From NCBI GenBank assembly GCA_950097015.1, contig CATNEN010000025.1:4131001-4195000 (forward strand): a stretch of 64,000 nt of DNA, in the 5' to 3' direction. Of this stretch, positions 34,401 through 46,400 are shown piece by piece (the first letter of the stretch is position 1; the number at the start of each line of letters is the position of its first letter). The translations under genes and the position numbers were made by a program. The notes beneath the pieces were generated by a model. That model ran no database searches, was not told the DNA's origin, and worked only from the letters and a program-made list of their open reading frames with translations. This stretch comes from Macrostomum hystrix. Its lineage: Eukaryota; Platyhelminthes; Macrostomidae.

Positions 34401-37400
34401 GTGAGATTTGTGTAGCTGTGAGATTTGTGTAGCTGTGAGATTTGTGTAGCTGTGAGATTTGCGAAGCTGTGAGATTTGTGTAGCTGGGAGATTTGTGAAG
34501 CTGTGAGATTTGTGTAGCTGTGAGATTTGTGTAGCTGTGAGATTTGTGTAGCTGTGAGATTTGCTAAGCTGTGAGATTTGTGTAGCTGTGAGATTTGCTA
34601 AGCTGTGAGATTTGTGTAGCTGTGAGATTTGTGAAGCTGTGAGATTTGTGTAGCTGTGAGATTTGTGTAGCTGTGAGATTTGTGTAGCTGTGAGATTTGC
34701 TAAGCTGTGAGATTTGTGTAGCTGTGAGATTTGCTAAGCTGTGAGATTTGTGTAGCTGTGAGATTTGCTAAGCTGTGAGATTTGTGTAGCTGTGAGATTT
34801 GTGAAGCTGTGAGATTTGTGTAGCTGTGAGATTTGCTAAGCTGTGAGATTTGTGTAGCTGTGAGATTTGCGAAGCTGTGAGATTTGTGAAGCTGTGAGAT
34901 TTGCGAAGCTGTGAGATTTGTGTAGCTGTGAGATTTGTGTAGCTGTGAGATTTGTGTAGCTGTGAGATTTGTGTAGCTGTGAGATTTGTGTAGCTGTGAG
35001 ATTTGCGAAGCTGTGAGATTTGTGTAGCTGGGAGATTTGTGAAGCTGTGAGATTTGTGAAGCTGTGAAGCTGTGAGATTTGCGAAGCTGTGAAGCTGTGA
35101 GATTAGTGAAGCTGTGTAGCTGTGAGATTTGTGTAGCTGTGAGATTTGTGTAGCTGTGAGATTTGTGAAGCTGTGAGATTTGTTTAGCTGTGAGATTTGT
35201 GAAGCTGTGAGATTTGTGTAGCTGTGAGATTTGTGTAGCTGTGAGATTTGCGAAGCTGTGAGATTTGTGAAGCTGTGAGATTTGCGATGCTGTGAGATTT
35301 GCGAAGCTGTGAGATTTGTGAAGCTGTGAGATTTGTGTAGCTGTGAGATTTGCTAAGCTGTGAGATTTGTGTAGCTGTGAGATTTGCGAAGCTGTGAGAT
35401 TTGTGTAGCTGTGAGATTTGTGTAGCTGTGAGATTTGCTAAGCTGTGAGATTTGTGTAGCTGTGAGATTTGCTAAGCTGTGAGATTTGTGTAGCTGTGAG
35501 ATTTGTGAAGCTGTGAGATTTGTGTAGCTGTGAGATTTGCTAAGCTGTGAGATTTGTGTAGCTGTGAGATTTGCGAAGCTGTGAGATTTGTGAAGCTGTG
35601 AGATTTGCGAAGCTGTGAGATTTGTGTAGCTGTGAGATTTGTGTAGCTGTGAGATTTGTGTAGCTGTGAGATTTGCGAAGCTGTGAGATTTGTGTAGCTG
35701 GGAGATTTGTGAAGCTGTGAGATTTGTGTAGCTGTGAGATTTGTGTAGCTGTGAGATTTGTGTAGCTGTGAGATTTGCTAAGCTGTGAGATTTGTGTAGC
35801 TGTGAGATTTGTGAAGCTGTGAGATTTGTGTAGCTGTGAGATTTGTGTAGCTGTGAGATTTGTGTAGCTGTGAGATTTGCTAAGCTGTGAGATTTGTGTA
35901 GCTGTGAGATTTGCTAAGCTGTGAGATTTGTGTAGCTGTGAGATTTGCTAAGCTGTGAGATTTGTGTAGCTGTGAGATTTGTGAAGCTGTGAGATTTGTG
36001 TAGCTGTGAGATTTGCTAAGCTGTGAGATTTGTGTAGCTGTGAGATTTGCGAAGCTGTGAGATTTGTGAAGCTGTGAGATTTGCGAAGCTGTGAGATTTG
36101 TGTAGCTGTGAGATTTGTGTAGCTGTGAGATTTGTGTAGCTGTGAGATTTGTGTAGCTGTGAGATTTGTGTAGCTGTGAGATTTGCGAAGCTGTGAGATT
36201 TGTGTAGCTGGGAGATTTGTGAAGCTGTGAGATTTGTGAAGCTGTGAAGCTGTGAGATTTGCGAAGCTGTGAAGCTGTGAGATTAGTGAAGCTGTGTAGC
36301 TGTGAGATTTGTGTAGCTGTGAGATTTGTGTAGCTGTGAGATTTGTGAAGCTGTGAGATTTGCGAAGCTGTGAGATTTGTGTAGCTGTGAGATTTGTGTA
36401 GCTGTGAGATTTGTGTAGCTGTGAGATTTGCTAAGCTGTGAGATTTGTGTAGCTGTGAGATTTGCGAAGCTGTGAGATTTGTGTAGCTGTGAGATTTGTG
36501 TAGCTGTGAGATTTGTGAAGCTGTGAGATTTGCGAAGCTGTGAGATTTGTGTAGCTGTGAGATTTGTGTAGCTGTGAGATTTGTGTAGCTGTGAGATTTG
36601 TGTAGCTGTGAGATTTGTGTAGCTGTGAGATTTGTGAAGCTGTGAGATTTGTGTAGCTGTGAGATTTGTGAAGCTGTGAGATTTGTGAAGCTGTGAAGCT
36701 GTGAGATTTGCGAAGCTGTGAAGCTGTGAGATTAGTGAAGCTGTGTAGCTGTGAGATTTGTGTAGCTGTGAGATTTGTGTAGCTGTGAGATTTGTGAAGC
36801 TGTGAGATTTGCGAAGCTGTGAGATTTGTGTAGCTGTGAGATTTGTGTAGCTGTGAGATTTGTGTAGCTGTGAGATTTGTGTAGCTGTGAGATTTGTGTA
36901 GCTGTGAGATTTGCGAAGCTGTGAGATTTGTGTAGCTGGGAGATTTGTGAAGCTGTGAGATTTGTGAAGCTGTGAAGCTGTGAGATTTGCGAAGCTGTGA
37001 AGCTGTGAGATTAGTGAAGCTGTGTAGCTGTGAGATTTGTGTAGCTGTGAGATTTGTGTAGCTGTGAGATTTGTGAAGCTGTGAGATTTGTGTAGCTGTG
37101 AGATTTGTGAAGCTGTGAGATTTGTGTAGCTGTGAGATTTGCTAAGCTGTGAGATTTGTGTAGCTGTGAGATTTGCGAAGCTGTGAGATTTGTGAAGCTC
37201 TGAGATTTGCGAAGCTGTGAGATTTGTGAAGCTGTGAGATTTGCGAAGCTGTGAGATTTGTGTAGCTGTGAGATTTGTGAAGCTGTGAGATTTGTGTAGC
37301 TGTGAGATTTGTGTAGCTGTGAGATTTGTGTAGCTGTGAGATTTGTGTAGCTGTGAGATTTGCTAAGCTGTGAGATTTGTGTAGCTGTGAGATTTGCTAA

Positions 37401-40400
37401 GCTGTGAGATTTGTGTAGCTGTGAGATTTGCTAAGCTGTGAGATTTGTGTAGCTGTGAGATTTGTGAAGCTGTGAGATTTGTGTAGCTGTGAGATTTGCT
37501 AAGCTGTGAGATTTGTGTAGCTGTGAGATTTGCGAAGCTGTGAGATTTGTGAAGCTGTGAGATTTGCGAAGCTGTGAGATTTGTGTAGCTGTGAGATTTG
37601 TGTAGCTGTGAGATTTGTGTAGCTGTGAGATTTGTGTAGCTGTGAGATTTGTGTAGCTGTGAGATTTGCGAAGCTGTGAGATTTGTGTAGCTGGGAGATT
37701 TGTGAAGCTGTGAGATTTGTGAAGCTGTGAAGCTGTGAGATTTGCGAAGCTGTGAAGCTGTGAGATTAGTGAAGCTGTGTAGCTGTGAGATTTGTGTAGC
37801 TGTGAGATTTGTGTAGCTGTGAGATTTGTGAAGCTGTGAGATTTGCGAAGCTGTGAGATTTGTGTAGCTGTGAGATTTGTGTAGCTGTGAGATTTGTGTA
37901 GCTGTGAGATTTGCTAAGCTGTGAGATTTGTGTAGCTGTGAGATTTGCGAAGCTGTGAGATTTGTGTAGCTGTGAGATTTGTGTAGCTGTGAGATTTGTG
38001 AAGCTGTGAGATTTGCGAAGCTGTGAGATTTGTGTAGCTGTGAGATTTGTGTAGCTGTGAGATTTGTGTAGCTGTGAGATTTGTGTAGCTGTGAGATTTG
38101 TGAAGCTGTGAGATTTGCGAAGCTGTGAGATTTGTGTAGCTGTGAGATTTGTGAAGCTGTGAGATTTGTGAAGCTGTGAAGCTGTGAGATTTGCGAAGCT
38201 GTGAAGCTGTGAGATTAGTGAAGCTGTGTAGCTGTGAGATTTGTGTAGCTGTGAGATTTGTGTAGCTGTGAGATTTGTGAAGCTGTGAGATTTGCGAAGC
38301 TGTGAGATTTGTGTAGCTGTGAGATTTGTGTAGCTGTGAGATTTGTGTAGCTGTGAGATTTGTGTAGCTGTGAGATTTGTGTAGCTGTGAGATTTGCGAA
38401 GCTGTGAGATTTGTGTAGCTGTGAGATTTGTGAAGCTGTGAGATTTGTGAAGCTGTGAAGCTGTGAGATTTGCGAAGCTGTGAAGCTGTGAGATTAGTGA
38501 AGCTGTGTAGCTGTGAGATTTGTGTAGCTGTGAGATTTGTGTAGCTGTGAGATTTGTGAAGCTGTGAGATTTGTGTAGCTGTGAGATTTGTGGAGCTGTG
38601 AGATTTGTGAAGCTGTGAAGCTGTGAGATTTGTTTAGCTGTGAGATTTGCGAAGCTGTGAGATTTGTGTAGCTGTGAGATTTGTGTAGCTGTGAGATTTG
38701 TGTAGCTGTGAGATTTGTGTAGCTGTGAGATTTGTGTAGCTGTGAGATTTGTGAAGCTGTGAGATTTGTGTAGCTGTGAGATTTGTGGAGCTGTGAGATT
38801 TGTGAAGCTGTGAAGCTGTGAGATTTGTGTAGCTGTGAGATTTGCGAAGCTGTGAGATTTGTGTAGCTGTGAGATTTGTGTAGCTGTGAGATTTGTGTAG
38901 CTGTGAGATTTGCGAAGCTGTGAGATTTGTGAAGCTGTGAGATTTGTGTAGCTGTGAGATTTGTGTAGCTGTGAGATTTGCGAAGCTGTGAGATTTGTGT
39001 AGCTGTGAGATTTGTGAAGCTTTGAGATTTGTGAAGCTGTGAGATTTGTGTAGCTGTGAGATTTGCGAAGCTGTGAGATTTGCGAAGCTGTGAGATTTGT
39101 GTAGCTGTGAGATTTGCGAAGCTGTGAGATTTGTGAAGCTGTGAGATTTGTGAAGCTGTGAAGCTGTGAGATTTGCGAAGCTGTGAGATTTGTGTAGCTG
39201 TGAGATTTGTGTAGCTGTGAGATTTGTGTAGCTGTGAGATTTGTGAAGCTGTGAGATTTGTGAAGCTGTGAGATTTGTGAAGCTGTGAGATTTGTGTAGC
39301 TGTGAGATTTGTGTAGCTGTGAGATTTGTGAAGCTGTGAGATTTGTGAAGCTGTGAGATTTGTGTTGCTGTGAGATTTGTGAAGCTGTGAGATTTGTGTA
39401 GCTGTGAGATTTGTGTAGCTGTGAGATTTGTGTAGCTGTGAGATTTGCGAAGCTGTGAGATTTGTGAAGCTGTGAGATTTGCGAAGCTGTGAGATTTGTG
39501 TAGCTGTGAGATTTGCTAAGCTGTGAGATTTGTGTAGCTGTGAGATTTGTGTAGTAGCTGTGAGATTTGCTAAGCTGTGAGATTTGTGTAGCTGTGAGAT
39601 TTGTGAAGCTGTGAGATTTGTGTAGCTGTGAGATTTGTGTAGCTGTGAGATTTGTGTAGCTGTGAGATTTGTGTAGCTGTGAGATTTGCGAAGCTGTGAG
39701 ATTTGTGTAGCTGTGAGATTTGTGAAGCTGTGAGATTTGTGAAGCTGTGAAGCTGTGAGATTTGCGAAGCTGTGAGATTTGTGAAGCTGTGAGATTTGTG
39801 TAGCTGTGAGATTTGTGAAGCTGTGAGATTTGCGAAGCTGTGAGATTTGTGTAGCTGTGAGATTTGTGTAGCTGTGAGATTTGTGTAGCTGTGAGATTTG
39901 TGAAGCTGTGAGATTTGTGAAGCTGTGAGATTTGTGAAGCTGTGAGATTTGTGTAGCTGTGAGATTTGTGTAGCTGTGAGATTTGTGAAGCTGTGAGATT
40001 TGTGAAGCTGTGAGATTTGCGAAGCTGTGAGATTTGTGAAGCTGTGAGATTTGTGAAGCTGTGAGATTTGTGAAGCTGTGAGATTTGTGAAGCTGTGAGA
40101 TTTGTGAAGCTGTGAGATTTGTGAAGCTGTAAGATTTGTGAAGCTGTGAGATTTGTGAAGCTGTGAGATTTGTGAAGCTGTGAGATTTGTGTAGCTGTGA
40201 GATTTGTGTAGCTGTGAGATTTGTGAAGCTGTGAGATTTGTGAAGCTGTGAGATTTGTGTAGCTGTGAGATTTGTGAAGCTGTGAGATTTGTGAAGCTGT
40301 GAGATTTGTGTAGCTGTGAGATTTGTTTAGCTGTGAGATTTGCGAAGCTGTGAGATTTGTGTAGCTGTGAGATTTGTGTAGCTGTGAGATTTGTGTAGCT

Positions 40401-43400
40401 GTGAGATTTGTGTAGCTGTGAGATTTGCTAAGCTGTGAGATTTGTGTAGCTGTGAGATTTGCGAAGCTGTGAGATTTGTGTAGCTGTGAGATTTGTGTAG
40501 CTGTGAGATTTGTGAAGCTGTGAGATTTGCGAAGCTGTGAGATTTGTGTAGCTGTGAGATTTGTGTAGCTGTGAGATTTGTGTAGCTGTGAGATTTGTGT
40601 AGCTGTGAGATTTGTGTAGCTGTGAGATTTGCGAAGCTGTGAGATTTGTGTAGCTGTGAGATTTGTGAAGCTGTGAGATTTGTGAAGCTGTGAGATTTGT
40701 GAAGCTGTGAGATTTGTGTAGCTGTGAGATTTGTGTAGCTGTGAGATTTGTGTAGCTGTGAGATTTGCGAAGCTGTGAGATTTGTGAAGCTGTGAGATTT
40801 GTGTAGCTGTGAGATTTGTGTAGCTGTGAGATTTGCGAAGCTGTGAGATTTGTGTAGCTGTGAGATTTGTGAAGCTTTGAGATTTGTGAAGCTGTGAGAT
40901 TTGTGTAGCTGTGAGATTTGCGAAGCTGTGAGATTTGCGAAGCTGTGAGATTTGTGTAGCTGTGAGATTTGCGAAGCTGTGAGATTTGTGAAGCTGTGAG
41001 ATTTGTGAAGCTGTGAAGCTGTGAGATTTGCGAAGCTGTGAGATTTGTGTAGCTGTGAGATTTGTGTAGCTGTGAGATTTGTGTAGCTGTGAGATTTGTG
41101 AAGCTGTGAGATTTGTGAAGCTGTGAGATTTGTGAAGCTGTGAGATTTGTGTAGCTGTGAGATTTGTGTAGCTGTGAGATTTGTGAAGCTGTGAGATTTG
41201 TGAAGCTGTGAGATTTGTGTTGCTGTGAGATTTGTGAAGCTGTGAGATTTGTGTAGCTGTGAGATTTGTGTAGCTGTGAGATTTGTGTAGCTGTGAGATT
41301 TGCGAAGCTGTGAGATTTGTGAAGCTGTGAGATTTGCGAAGCTGTGAGATTTGTGTAGCTGTGAGATTTGCTAAGCTGTGAGATTTGTGTAGCTGTGAGA
41401 TTTGTGTAGTAGCTGTGAGATTTGCTAAGCTGTGAGATTTGTGTAGCTGTGAGATTTGTGAAGCTGTGAGATTTGTGTAGCTGTGAGATTTGTGTAGCTG
41501 TGAGATTTGTGTAGCTGTGAGATTTGTGTAGCTGTGAGATTTGCGAAGCTGTGAGATTTGTGTAGCTGTGAGATTTGTGAAGCTGTGAGATTTGTGAAGC
41601 TGTGAAGCTGTGAGATTTGCGAAGCTGTGAGATTTGTGAAGCTGTGAGATTTGTGTAGCTGTGAGATTTGTGAAGCTGTGAGATTTGCGAAGCTGTGAGA
41701 TTTGTGTAGCTGTGAGATTTGTGTAGCTGTGAGATTTGTGTAGCTGTGAGATTTGTGAAGCTGTGAGATTTGTGAAGCTGTGAGATTTGTGAAGCTGTGA
41801 GATTTGTGTAGCTGTGAGATTTGTGTAGCTGTGAGATTTGTGAAGCTGTGAGATTTGTGAAGCTGTGAGATTTGCGAAGCTGTGAGATTTGTGAAGCTGT
41901 GAGATTTGTGAAGCTGTGAGATTTGTGAAGCTGTGAGATTTGTGAAGCTGTGAGATTTGTGAAGCTGTGAGATTTGTGAAGCTGTAAGATTTGTGAAGCT
42001 GTGAGATTTGTGAAGCTGTGAGATTTGTGAAGCTGTGAGATTTGTGTAGCTGTGAGATTTGTGTAGCTGTGAGATTTGTGAAGCTGTGAGATTTGTGAAG
42101 CTGTGAGATTTGTGTAGCTGTGAGATTTGTGAAGCTGTGAGATTTGTGAAGCTGTGAGATTTGTGTAGCTGTGAGATTTGTTTAGCTGTGAGATTTGCGA
42201 AGCTGTGAGATTTGTGTAGCTGTGAGATTTGTGTAGCTGTGAGATTTGTGTAGCTGTGAGATTTGTGTAGCTGTGAGATTTGCTAAGCTGTGAGATTTGT
42301 GTAGCTGTGAGATTTGCGAAGCTGTGAGATTTGTGTAGCTGTGAGATTTGTGTAGCTGTGAGATTTGTGAAGCTGTGAGATTTGCGAAGCTGTGAGATTT
42401 GTGTAGCTGTGAGATTTGTGTAGCTGTGAGATTTGTGTAGCTGTGAGATTTGTGTAGCTGTGAGATTTGTGTAGCTGTGAGATTTGCGAAGCTGTGAGAT
42501 TTGTGTAGCTGTGAGATTTGTGAAGCTGTGAGATTTGTGAAGCTGTGAGATTTGTGAAGCTGTGAGATTTGCGAAGCTGTGAGATTTGTGAAGCTGTGAG
42601 ATTTGTGAAGCTGTGAGATTTGCGAAGCTGTGAGATTTGTGAAGCTGTGAGATTTGTGAAGCTGTGAGATTTGTGAAGCTGTAAGATTTGTGAAGCTGTG
42701 AGATTTGTGAAGCTGTGAGATTTGTGAAGCTGTGAGATTTGTGTAGCTGTGAGATTTGTGTAGCTGTGAGATTTGTGAAGCTGTGAGATTTGTGAAGCTG
42801 TGAGATTTGTGTAGCTGTGAGATTTGTGAAGCTGTGAGATTTGTGAAGCTGTGAGATTTGTGTAGCTGTGAGATTTGTGTAGCTGTGAGATTTGTGAAGC
42901 TGTGAGATTTGCGAAGCTGTGAGATTTGTGTAGCTGTGAGATTTGTGTAGCTGTGAGATTTGTGTAGCTGTGAGATTTGCTAAGCTGTGAGATTTGTGTA
43001 GCTGTGAGATTTGCGAAGCTGTGAGATTTGTGTAGCTGTGAGATTTGTGTAGCTGTGAGATTTGTGAAGCTGTGAGATTTGCGAAGCTGTGAGATTTGTG
43101 TAGCTGTGAGATTTGTGTAGCTGTGAGATTTGTGTAGCTGTGAGATTTGTGTAGCTGTGAGATTTGTGTAGCTGTGAGATTTGTGTAGCTGTGAGATTTG
43201 TGAAGCTGTGAGATTTGTGAAGCTGTGAAGCTGTGAGATTTGCGAAGCTGTGAAGCTGTGAGATTAGTGAAGCTGTGTAGCTGTGAGATTTGTGTAGCTG
43301 TGAGATTTGTGTAGCTGTGAGATTTGTGAAGCTGTGAGATTTGCGAAGCTGTGAGATTTGCGAAGCTGTGAGATTTGTGTAGCTGTGAGATTTGTGTAGC

Positions 43401-46400
43401 TGTGAGATTTGTGAAGCTGTGAGATTTGCGAAGCTGTGAGATTTGTGTAGCTGTGAGATTTGTGTAGCTGTGAGATTTGTGTAGCTGTGAGATTTGTGTA
43501 GCTGTGAGATTTGTGTAGCTGTGAGATTTGTGTAGCTGTGAGATTTGTGAAGCTGTGAGATTTGTGAAGCTGTGAAGCTGTGAGATTTGCGAAGCTGTGA
43601 AGCTGTGAGATTAGTGAAGCTGTGTAGCTGTGAGATTTGTGTAGCTGTGAGATTTGTGTAGCTGTGAGATTTGTGAAGCTGTGAGATTTGCGAAGCTGTG
43701 AGATTTGTGTAGCTGTGAGATTTGTGTAGCTGTGAGATTTGTGTAGCTGTGAGATTTGTGAAGCTGTGAGATTTGTGTAGCTGTGAGATTTGCGAAGCTG
43801 TGAGATTTGTGTAGCTGTGAGATTTGTGAAGCTGTGAGATTTGTGAAGCTGTGAAGCTGTGAGATTTGCGAAGCTGTGAAGCTGTGAGATTAGTGAAGCT
43901 GTGTAGCTGTGAGATTTGTGTAGCTGTGAGATTTGTGTAGCTGTGAGATTTGTGAAGCTGTGAGATTTGTGTAGCTGTGAGATTTGTGGAGCTGTGAGAT
44001 TTGTGAAGCTGTGAAGCTGTGAGATTTGTTTAGCTGTGAGATTTGCGAAGCTGTGAGATTTGTGTAGCTGTGAGATTTGTGTAGCTGTGAGATTTGTGTA
44101 GCTGTGAGATTTGTGTAGCTGTGAGATTTGTGTAGCTGTGAGATTTGTGAAGCTGTGAGATTTGTGTAGCTGTGAGATTTGTGAAGCTGTGAGATTTGTG
44201 GAGCTGTGAGATTTGTGAAGCTGTGAAGCTGTGAGATTTGTGTAGCTGTGAGATTTGCGAAGCTGTGAGATTTGTGTAGCTGTGAGATTTGTGTAGCTGT
44301 GAGATTTGTGTAGCTGTGAGATTTGCGAAGCTGTGAGATTTGTGTAGCTGTGAGATTTGTGAAGCTGTGAGATTTGTGGAGCTGTGAGATTTGTGAAGCT
44401 GTGAAGCTGTGAGATTTGTGTAGCTGTGAGATTTGCGAAGCTGTGAGATTTGTGTAGCTGTGAGATTTGTGTAGCTGTGAGATTTGTGGAGCTGTGAGAT
44501 TTGTGAAGCTGTGAAGCTGTGAGATTTGTTTAGCTGTGAGATTTGCGAAGCTGTGAGATTTGTGTAGCTGTGAGATTTGTGTAGCTGTGAGATTTGTGTA
44601 GCTGTGAGATTTGTGTAGCTGTGAGATTTGTGTAGCTGTGAGATTTGTGAAGCTGTGAGATTTGTGTAGCTGTGAGATTTGTGAAGCTGTGAGATTTGTG
44701 GAGCTGTGAGATTTGTGAAGCTGTGAAGCTGTGAGATTTGTGTAGCTGTGAGATTTGCGAAGCTGTGAGATTTGTGTAGCTGTGAGATTTGTGTAGCTGT
44801 GAGATTTGTGTAGCTGTGAGATTTGCGAAGCTGTGAGATTTGTGAAGCTGTGAGATTTGTGTAGCTGTGAGATTTGTGTAGCTGTGAGATTTGCGAAGCT
44901 GTGAGATTTGTGTAGCTGTGAGATTTGTGAAGCTTTGAGATTTGTGAAGCTGTGAGATTTGTGTAGCTGTGAGATTTGCGAAGCTGTGAGATTTGCGAAG
45001 CTGTGAGATTTGTGTAGCTGTGAGATTTGCGAAGCTGTGAGATTTGTGAAGCTGTGAGATTTGTGAAGCTGTGAAGCTGTGAGATTTGCGAAGCTGTGAG
45101 ATTTGTGTAGCTGTGAGATTTGTGTAGCTGTGAGATTTGTGTAGCTGTGAGATTTGTGTAGCTGTGAGATTTGTGTAGCTGTGAGATTTGTGTAGCTGTG
45201 AGATTTGTGAAGCTGTGAGATTTGTGAAGCTGTGAGATTTGTGTAGCTGTGAGATTTGTGTAGCTGTGAGATTTGTGAAGCTGTGAGATTTGTGAAGCTG
45301 TGAGATTTGTGTTGCTGTGAGATTTGTGAAGCTGTGAGATTTGTGTAGCTGTGAGATTTGTGTAGCTGTGAGATTTGTGTAGCTGTGAGATTTGCGAAGC
45401 TGTGAGATTTGTGAAGCTGTGAGATTTGCGAAGCTGTGAGATTTGTGAAGCTGTGAGATTTGTGAAGCTGTGAGATTTGTGTAGCTGTGAGATTTGTGTA
45501 GCTGTGAGATTTGTGAAGCTGTGAGATTTGTGAAGCTGTGAGATTTGTGTAGCTGTGAGATTTGTGAAGCTGTGAGATTTGTGAAGCTGTGAGATTTGTG
45601 TAGCTGTGAGATTTGTTTAGCTGTGAGATTTGCGAAGCTGTGAGATTTGTGTAGCTGTGAGATTTGTGTAGCTGTGAGATTTGTGTAGCTGTGAGATTTG
45701 TGTAGCTGTGAGATTTGCTAAGCTGTGAGATTTGTGTAGCTGTGAGATTTGCGAAGCTGTGAGATTTGTGTAGCTGTGAGATTTGTGTAGCTGTGAGATT
45801 TGTGAAGCTGTGAGATTTGCGAAGCTGTGAGATTTGTGTAGCTGTGAGATTTGTGTAGCTGTGAGATTTGTGTAGCTGTGAGATTTGTGTAGCTGTGAGA
45901 TTTGTGTAGCTGTGAGATTTGCGAAGCTGTGAGATTTGTGTAGCTGTGAGATTTGTGAAGCTGTGAGATTTGTGAAGCTGTGAGATTTGTGAAGCTGTGA
46001 GATTTGCGAAGCTGTGAGATTTGTGAAGCTGTGAGATTTGTGAAGCTGTGAGATTTGCGAAGCTGTGAGATTTGTGAAGCTGTGAGATTTGTGAAGCTGT
46101 GAGATTTGTGAAGCTGTAAGATTTGTGAAGCTGTGAGATTTGTGAAGCTGTGAGATTTGTGAAGCTGTGAGATTTGTGTAGCTGTGAGATTTGTGTAGCT
46201 GTGAGATTTGTGAAGCTGTGAGATTTGTGAAGCTGTGAGATTTGTGTAGCTGTGAGATTTGTGAAGCTGTGAGATTTGTGAAGCTGTGAGATTTGTGTAG
46301 CTGTGAGATTTGTGTAGCTGTGAGATTTGTGAAGCTGTGAGATTTGCGAAGCTGTGAGATTTGTGTAGCTGTGAGATTTGTGTAGCTGTGAGATTTGTGT

